NCBI GenBank assembly: GCA_937889485.1
Contig: CALAPG010000234.1
Location: 1-8,066, forward strand
Direction of reading: 5' to 3'
DNA: 8,066 bases
Source: an uncultured Moraxella sp.
GTDB taxonomy: Bacteria > Pseudomonadota > Gammaproteobacteria > Pseudomonadales > Moraxellaceae
Shown piece after piece: positions 4,780-8,066 of this stretch. How positions within the stretch are numbered: position 1 is the stretch's first letter; every line of letters starts with the position of its first letter. The notes beneath the pieces were generated by a model. The model was not told the DNA's origin and searched no databases. It was given only the letters and a program-made list of their open reading frames with translations. A program made the position numbers and the translations under genes.

Positions 4780-5159
4780 TGGATATCAATTTTGCCATGG
4801 GCATGAGCCGTACCACGGGCGCACTATTATCACCTGACGACCATCTAAAACAATCCATCTACGATGTGTTGATGACCCCCATCGGTAGCCGTTTGCTGCG
4901 CCGTGAGTATGGCAGTTTGATTCCGTTTTTGATTGACCAGCCAGTGAACCCAGCCACCAAACTAAAAATGATGGCAGCCATTGCCACCGCGATTATCAAA
5001 TGGGAACCACGGGTCAAAGTACGTCAAGTCCAATTATCCATGAATGCGGACGCTACCAATGACACAGGCAACACAGGCGTTAACGTATTACTAGATTTGC
5101 GCCGTAGCGACAATACCAAACTACCTACCACTTTGACACTGGCACGGGGGGCATCATGA
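4776..5159 (+). CDS. W: Baseplate wedge protein W (gp25-like)
   Basis: This 127-residue protein belongs to the GPW/gp25 family (P2 gpW is 115 residues; T4 gp25 is the paralogue). The signature is the SIYDVLMTPIGSRLLRREYG region at 27-46, corresponding to I--IL-T--GER-MRP-FGS, where the R-EYGS residues sit in the lysozyme-like fold. DQPVNPATKLKMMAAIATAI (54-73) and the W76-EPR segment are also typical. In the virion it connects sheath initiation to the baseplate wedge. The start overlaps the gpV stop, with AGGAG at 4764-4768 in front; the next codon at 4779 is also ATG, so initiation may use either. Confidence 0.9.
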   Translation: MMDINFAMGMSRTTGALLSPDDHLKQSIYDVLMTPIGSRLLRREYGSLIPFLIDQPVNPATKLKMMAAIATAIIKWEPRVKVRQVQLSMNADATNDTGNTGVNVLLDLRRSDNTKLPTTLTLARGAS

Positions 5160-6097
5160 GCGTTTATAATGCCATCAACCTAGCAGGATTACCCTTGCCC
5201 AACGTGCTTGAGCCGATTGACTTTGAGCTTGAGGTCACCCGTATCCGTGCCGAGCTGTCTGCTAAGTTTGCCGATGACCACCCTATCCAAGCCGCATTAA
5301 GCCTTGAATCCGAGCCGATTAACAAAGTCATTGAAGTACTTGCCTACCGCTATGTATTAAAGATTAGCGAAATTAATCGCAAAGCCCGTAGCTTGATGTT
5401 GGCATTTGCCACAGGGTCAGACCTTGACCACATTGGTGTCACTTATTACCGCCTCGAGCGTAAATTATTACAAGCCGAAGACAAAACCGCGATACCGCCA
5501 AAATCTGCGATTTATGAAACCGATGACGACTACCGCTACCGCCTAGCCTTGTCCGTTGAAGCGATGACAATGGCAGGTTCTGCAGGCAGTTATGAATTCC
5601 ACGCCTTGTCAGCCCGTGCCGAAGTGCATAGTGTCACCGTGCACAGCCCTGCTCCCACTGAAGTGGATGTTTATTTAGCAGGACAGATTGACGGCGATGT
5701 ACTAGAACAAGCTAATAAAACCGTTGGCGTGTCAGCGGCAGCCGTAACCGACGTCTACACCGCGCTTGTCGCCGATGACGTGCGACCTTTAACGGATTTA
5801 GTGCGTGTCCAGTCTGCTACCGCCAAAGCCTACCGTATCGATGCTGTCGTCTATGTCAAAAACGGCATTAGCCCACAGTTGATTTTGAGCCAAGGCATGA
5901 CCGCATTACGCCAATATTTGATAGACAACTTTAAACCAAACGCGCGCGTGGCGACCAGTCGTATCATTGGGGCGCTAGACGTGATTGGCGTTAGCCGTAT
6001 TGAACTCAACGAACCAAAAACCGATGTCATGACCGCCATTGGCGAAGTGGCTCATTGCACAGGCTATAACATCATTGCCAAATCGGAGGGTACATGA
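5156..6097 (+). CDS. J: Baseplate wedge protein J (P2 gpJ)
   Basis: This 313-residue protein is close to P2 gpJ (302). It carries the Baseplate_J pattern: an N-terminal helix region with ELSAKFADDHPI, then EVLAYRYVLKISEINRKARS (60-79), ATGSDLDHIGVTYYRLER (85-102), and the strongly conserved ETDDDYRYRLALSVEAMTMA (121-140) with GSAGSYEFHALSA after it. The last third has V-DVRPLTDLVRVQSA (207-221) and the C-terminal ARVATSRIIGALDVIGV. gpJ, homologous to T4 gp6, joins neighbouring wedges around the spike and forms the outer ring of the baseplate. It overlaps W and I by ATGA. The GGAGGG at 6085-6090, inside its 3' end, serves gene I. Confidence 0.95.
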   Translation: MSVYNAINLAGLPLPNVLEPIDFELEVTRIRAELSAKFADDHPIQAALSLESEPINKVIEVLAYRYVLKISEINRKARSLMLAFATGSDLDHIGVTYYRLERKLLQAEDKTAIPPKSAIYETDDDYRYRLALSVEAMTMAGSAGSYEFHALSARAEVHSVTVHSPAPTEVDVYLAGQIDGDVLEQANKTVGVSAAAVTDVYTALVADDVRPLTDLVRVQSATAKAYRIDAVVYVKNGISPQLILSQGMTALRQYLIDNFKPNARVATSRIIGALDVIGVSRIELNEPKTDVMTAIGEVAHCTGYNIIAKSEGT

Positions 6098-6666
6098 TTT
6101 ATACCGCCGACCCTACCCAGCCACCAATGGCTATCAATGACCGCTACCAATCGCTACTCCCCGCCAATAGCCGTCCACTGGAGCATGCGCTAGCAGGCGC
6201 AACCGCCAAGCTTGAGCCAATACCAGTACCGTTTGACACCATCTGGGACGTAGACACCGCCCCCGATAGTTTGTTGCCTTACCTTGCCTATGCTTGGAGT
6301 GTGGACGAATGGAACGACAACTGGACAGATGACACTAAGCGAGAGGTCATTAAAAACTCGTTATGGGTGCATGAGCGTAAAGGCACATTGGGCGCGGTGA
6401 AGCGGGCATTGCTGGCGATGAAATATGATGCCACTGTGATTGAATGGTTTCAAAAATCACCCCGTGGCAAAGCAGGTACTTTTAGCGTCGAGGTACACCC
6501 AACGACAGGTATTATCGCCGACAATATTTTACAGATACGAGCCATGATAGATGCGGTCAAACGCTTATCCGCTCACTACGACGTTTATCTAGGTTACACC
6601 TTACCCGCTGTTATTGCTGCCTATGCCGTCCCCGTGGTCGGCGTTGAACTTACTGTTTCCACCTAA
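6094..6666 (+). CDS. I: Tail protein I (P2 gpI)
   Basis: This 190-residue protein is slightly longer than P2 gpI (176). Family signatures are RPLEHALAGATAKLEPIPVP (27-46), the core SLLPYLAYAWSVDEWNDNW (59-77; usual form P-LLPWLAWALSVD-W), and HERKGTLGAVKRALLA (93-108), which is the H--KGT---V---L motif. It ends in a hydrophobic stretch, TLPAVIAAYAVPVVGVELTV. gpI is a baseplate protein that, with J, carries the tail fibres. The start has a strong GGAGGG 3 bases upstream and the ATGA overlap. A 15-base gap to the next gene breaks the run of overlaps. Confidence 0.92.
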   Translation: MIYTADPTQPPMAINDRYQSLLPANSRPLEHALAGATAKLEPIPVPFDTIWDVDTAPDSLLPYLAYAWSVDEWNDNWTDDTKREVIKNSLWVHERKGTLGAVKRALLAMKYDATVIEWFQKSPRGKAGTFSVEVHPTTGIIADNILQIRAMIDAVKRLSAHYDVYLGYTLPAVIAAYAVPVVGVELTVST

Positions 6667-6668
6667 CT

Positions 6669-6674
6669 AAAGGA
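6669..6674 (+). promoter_or_regulatory. Shine-Dalgarno AAAGGA for the unidentified gene at 6682
   Basis: AAAGGA lies 7 bases before the ATG at 6682, in a 15-base gap after gpI. The gene at 7940 has the same AAAGGA with the same 7-base spacing. These are the only two starts after V without an ATGA overlap, so each seems to have its own ribosome-binding site in place of coupling. Confidence 0.7.
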
Positions 6675-6681
6675 CTTTATT

Positions 6682-7125
6682 ATGTCAAACTTATGTCAAC
6701 CCCAAGGCGTTACTTTAGCCATTGCACTTGCTGTCGCTATGCCTTTTTATCCAATCGAATTCAAAGAAGATGGACAAACGACCATTCCCAATTTAGTCAA
6801 TATCGACGGCACAGGGCATTCAGGCACTGCCGAGCTGGTCGTCAATGACGGGCTATTACGCACCCATCAAGACAGCATGGTATTTGCGGTCGATAACACA
6901 GGTGACGCAGAGCTTACGCTCAACATCCATATCGCCAAACAACCGATTGTTGATATTGCCAAAGCCAATGCTGACAAAGCTAATTATTTCATCGCCAGTT
7001 ATCCACTAATCATCAAGGCTGGCGAAAAATACCACCTTGAGCTGCGCTTGGTAAATGGTCAATACGTGCTATCTGACCTTAGCTTAAATTCACCCGCGCT
7101 GACAGAAAGCAATCCTCCATTATGA
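6682..7125 (+). CDS. Unidentified 147-residue protein between gene I and the tail-fibre gene
   Basis: I do not recognise this protein. It begins MSNLCQPQGVTLAIALAVAM, with a mildly hydrophobic stretch at 10-24 that is not followed by a signal-cleavage pattern. The rest looks strand-rich: VNIDGTGHSGTAELVVNDG (39-57), SMVFAVDNTGDAELTLNIHI (65-84), then a short alanine/lysine helix (DIAKANADKANYF, 91-103), and YPLIIKAGEKYHLELRLVNG (107-126). This could be a small beta-sandwich of the kind found in virion decoration or fibre-attachment proteins, but that is a guess. It ends with a serine/proline-rich tail. In P2 the fibre gene H follows I directly, so this is an insertion in the P2 order. It overlaps the fibre gene by ATGA, arguing for joint expression and a related role. 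Confidence 0.75.
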   Translation: MSNLCQPQGVTLAIALAVAMPFYPIEFKEDGQTTIPNLVNIDGTGHSGTAELVVNDGLLRTHQDSMVFAVDNTGDAELTLNIHIAKQPIVDIAKANADKANYFIASYPLIIKAGEKYHLELRLVNGQYVLSDLSLNSPALTESNPPL

Positions 7126-7928
7126 GCTATCAATTACTCTTAACAAACGCGGGCGCTGCCAAAATCGCTACCGCCAGTAATGCAGGTGGGACACCCTTGC
7201 ATATTACTGACTTTGCGGTGGGACAAGGCGTTAATGTCGACTTCAGCACACGCCTTGACAAGCAAACCTTGGTCGCCAAGCGTTACCAAGGCAAGGTCGA
7301 GTCTGTCAATCTTGTCGCGCCAAACAAGTACGAGATTGTGTGTGTCGTCCCTGTCGACGTGGGTGGTTTTACCATTCGTGAGTTTGGATTGATTGATAGT
7401 GATGGCGTATTGGTGTGGGTTGGCAGTCTACCAGAGGTACAAAAGCCAGACGCCACCAGCACTGCCGCGGTTGATTATCGACTCAAAGCGGTGGTACAGA
7501 TTGATAACCCTGCTGTGTCGATTGTCGTTGATACCAATGCAGTAACCGCTACACAGTCGTGGGTCAATGCCAATTTTGTCAGCAAACCACAATTTGCCAG
7601 TTTTTTAGAGCTTTTATTCCCACTGGGCTATGCCTACTGGTCATCGGTTAATGAAAATCCCAAAGCAAAATTTGACTTATTGTTCGGTTATGAAACGTTT
7701 TGGCAGCGGCTGGAAGGTGTTGAATTATTGGCGGTCAAAGATAGCGACCCACAGATTAACGCCGCAAAACGCTATATCGGCAAGACAGGCGACGTGATAG
7801 CTGATAGTACGACCCCCGACCAATACCGAGGTTATACGCAATACTTGTGGGTGCGTGTTGATGGCACGAAACCCCCTGTTAAATACGATGGACAATACAG
7901 CTATGACGGCTCTGCACAGTACCAATAA
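7122..7928 (+). CDS. H: Tail-collar fibre protein, short gpH-like
   Basis: This 268-residue protein has an N-terminal phage tail-collar fibre domain (PF12571 type, about 1-150): MSYQLLLTNAGAAKIATASN, PLHITDFAVGQG (25-36), and the hallmark VGGFTIREFGLIDSDGVLVW (80-99) with GSLPEVQKPDAT after it. This part attaches the fibre to the baseplate. From about 166 a second module reads FPLGYAYWSSVNENPKAKFD and TFWQRLEGVELLAVKDSD, resembling the FP-G--Y----NENP----GTW-R--G--L---GD module common at fibre ends. The C-terminus repeats a YDG motif (KYDGQYSYDGSAQY). It is much shorter than P2 gpH (669 residues): the central shaft is missing. The next gene looks like another fibre part, so the receptor-binding function may be split. 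There is no strong Shine-Dalgarno; the start relies on the ATGA overlap. Confidence 0.85.
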   Translation: MSYQLLLTNAGAAKIATASNAGGTPLHITDFAVGQGVNVDFSTRLDKQTLVAKRYQGKVESVNLVAPNKYEIVCVVPVDVGGFTIREFGLIDSDGVLVWVGSLPEVQKPDATSTAAVDYRLKAVVQIDNPAVSIVVDTNAVTATQSWVNANFVSKPQFASFLELLFPLGYAYWSSVNENPKAKFDLLFGYETFWQRLEGVELLAVKDSDPQINAAKRYIGKTGDVIADSTTPDQYRGYTQYLWVRVDGTKPPVKYDGQYSYDGSAQYQ

Positions 7929-7932
7929 AGGA
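7927..7932 (+). promoter_or_regulatory. Shine-Dalgarno AAAGGA for the gene at 7940
   Basis: AAAGGA starts inside the TAA stop of the fibre gene (7926-7928) and lies 7 bases before the ATG at 7940. This fixes the start of the truncated last gene. Confidence 0.75.
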
Positions 7933-7939
7933 TAAATTT

Positions 7940-8066
7940 ATGAGTAATTTAACATTGACCGCCCAATGGCATGACACGATTAATCAAGTTGAAACATCCG
8001 AACCGATCACAGGCGGCGCGGATGGCAATGCCAATTTAGCGACCAAGCAGCTTGCTGAAAGTTTGC
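7940..8066 (+). CDS. Start of a second fibre-like protein, cut by the window end
   Basis: Only 42 codons are present, beginning MSNLTLTAQWHDTINQVETS and ending TGGADGNANLATKQLAESL. The piece (L/T)GG-(A/P)-DG-x-(A/S)-N-x-x-x-x-QLA is a motif I associate with tail-fibre and tail-associated proteins of P2-like and Mu-like phages, where it reads GGPDG-SN---QQLANRT and is followed by a coiled coil. It follows the short collar fibre gene, so it may be the shaft or tip of a two-part fibre or a separate receptor-binding protein. P2 would have the chaperone gene G after H, but this start does not look like G. The function is inferred from motif and place only. Confidence 0.6.
   Translation, partial: MSNLTLTAQWHDTINQVETSEPITGGADGNANLATKQLAESL

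Noticed and set aside
1..8066. CRISPR array, tRNA/rRNA genes, integrase, transposase, defence or toxin-antitoxin genes.
   Set aside because: I saw no repeat-spacer pattern, no clover-leaf-like sequence, and no such protein motifs on either strand. The only tandem repeat is the 14-bp unit at 3623-3664.

Overview
The window is mostly one block of a P2-like (Peduovirinae-type) prophage or phage late region, all on the + strand. It runs from the 3' end of the small terminase gene to the tail-fibre genes. Gene order follows phage P2 closely: M (3' end), L, X, two small membrane proteins in the holin position, endolysin, R, S, terminator, V, W, J, I, an unidentified gene, a tail-collar fibre protein, and the 5' end of another fibre-like gene cut by the window edge. 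Neighbouring genes mostly share ATGA stop/start overlaps, as expected for translationally coupled late genes. The moderate base composition and the protein flavour suggest a gammaproteobacterium of the Moraxellaceae (Psychrobacter, Moraxella or Acinetobacter). That is inference from remembered family resemblance, not from a search.

The first ~745 bases do not belong with the rest. Bases 1-~279 are more G+C-rich and hold the end of ccoO and a complete ccoQ of cbb3-type cytochrome oxidase, of a kind typical of Burkholderiales; the sequence breaks at the point where ccoP should begin. Bases ~316-~735 encode the second half of the DsbD membrane domain, without its start, its cysteines or its thioredoxin domain, and resemble Moraxellaceae DsbD. 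From ~746 the reading frame is the C-terminus of phage terminase subunit gpM. Three unrelated truncated genes joined within 750 bases look more like a chimeric contig end, or a scrambled junction, than a natural locus.

Region by region: 1-745 foreign or composite; 746-1836 head completion and tail X genes; 1838-3224 lysis cassette (two membrane proteins and a cytoplasmic-type muramidase); 3221-4104 tail completion R and S; 4141-4171 strong symmetrical terminator; 4231-6666 baseplate V, W, J, I; 6682-8066 an unidentified small protein and the receptor-binding/fibre module. Together these genes finish the head, assemble the baseplate and contractile tail, bind the host and lyse it.

I see no new defence or mobile system here. 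The points most worth checking are the composite left end, a structured gap between M and L, an exact 14-base triplication that moves the S start codon away from R, the unidentified gene inserted between I and the fibre gene, and the apparent lack of spanin genes in the lysis cassette.
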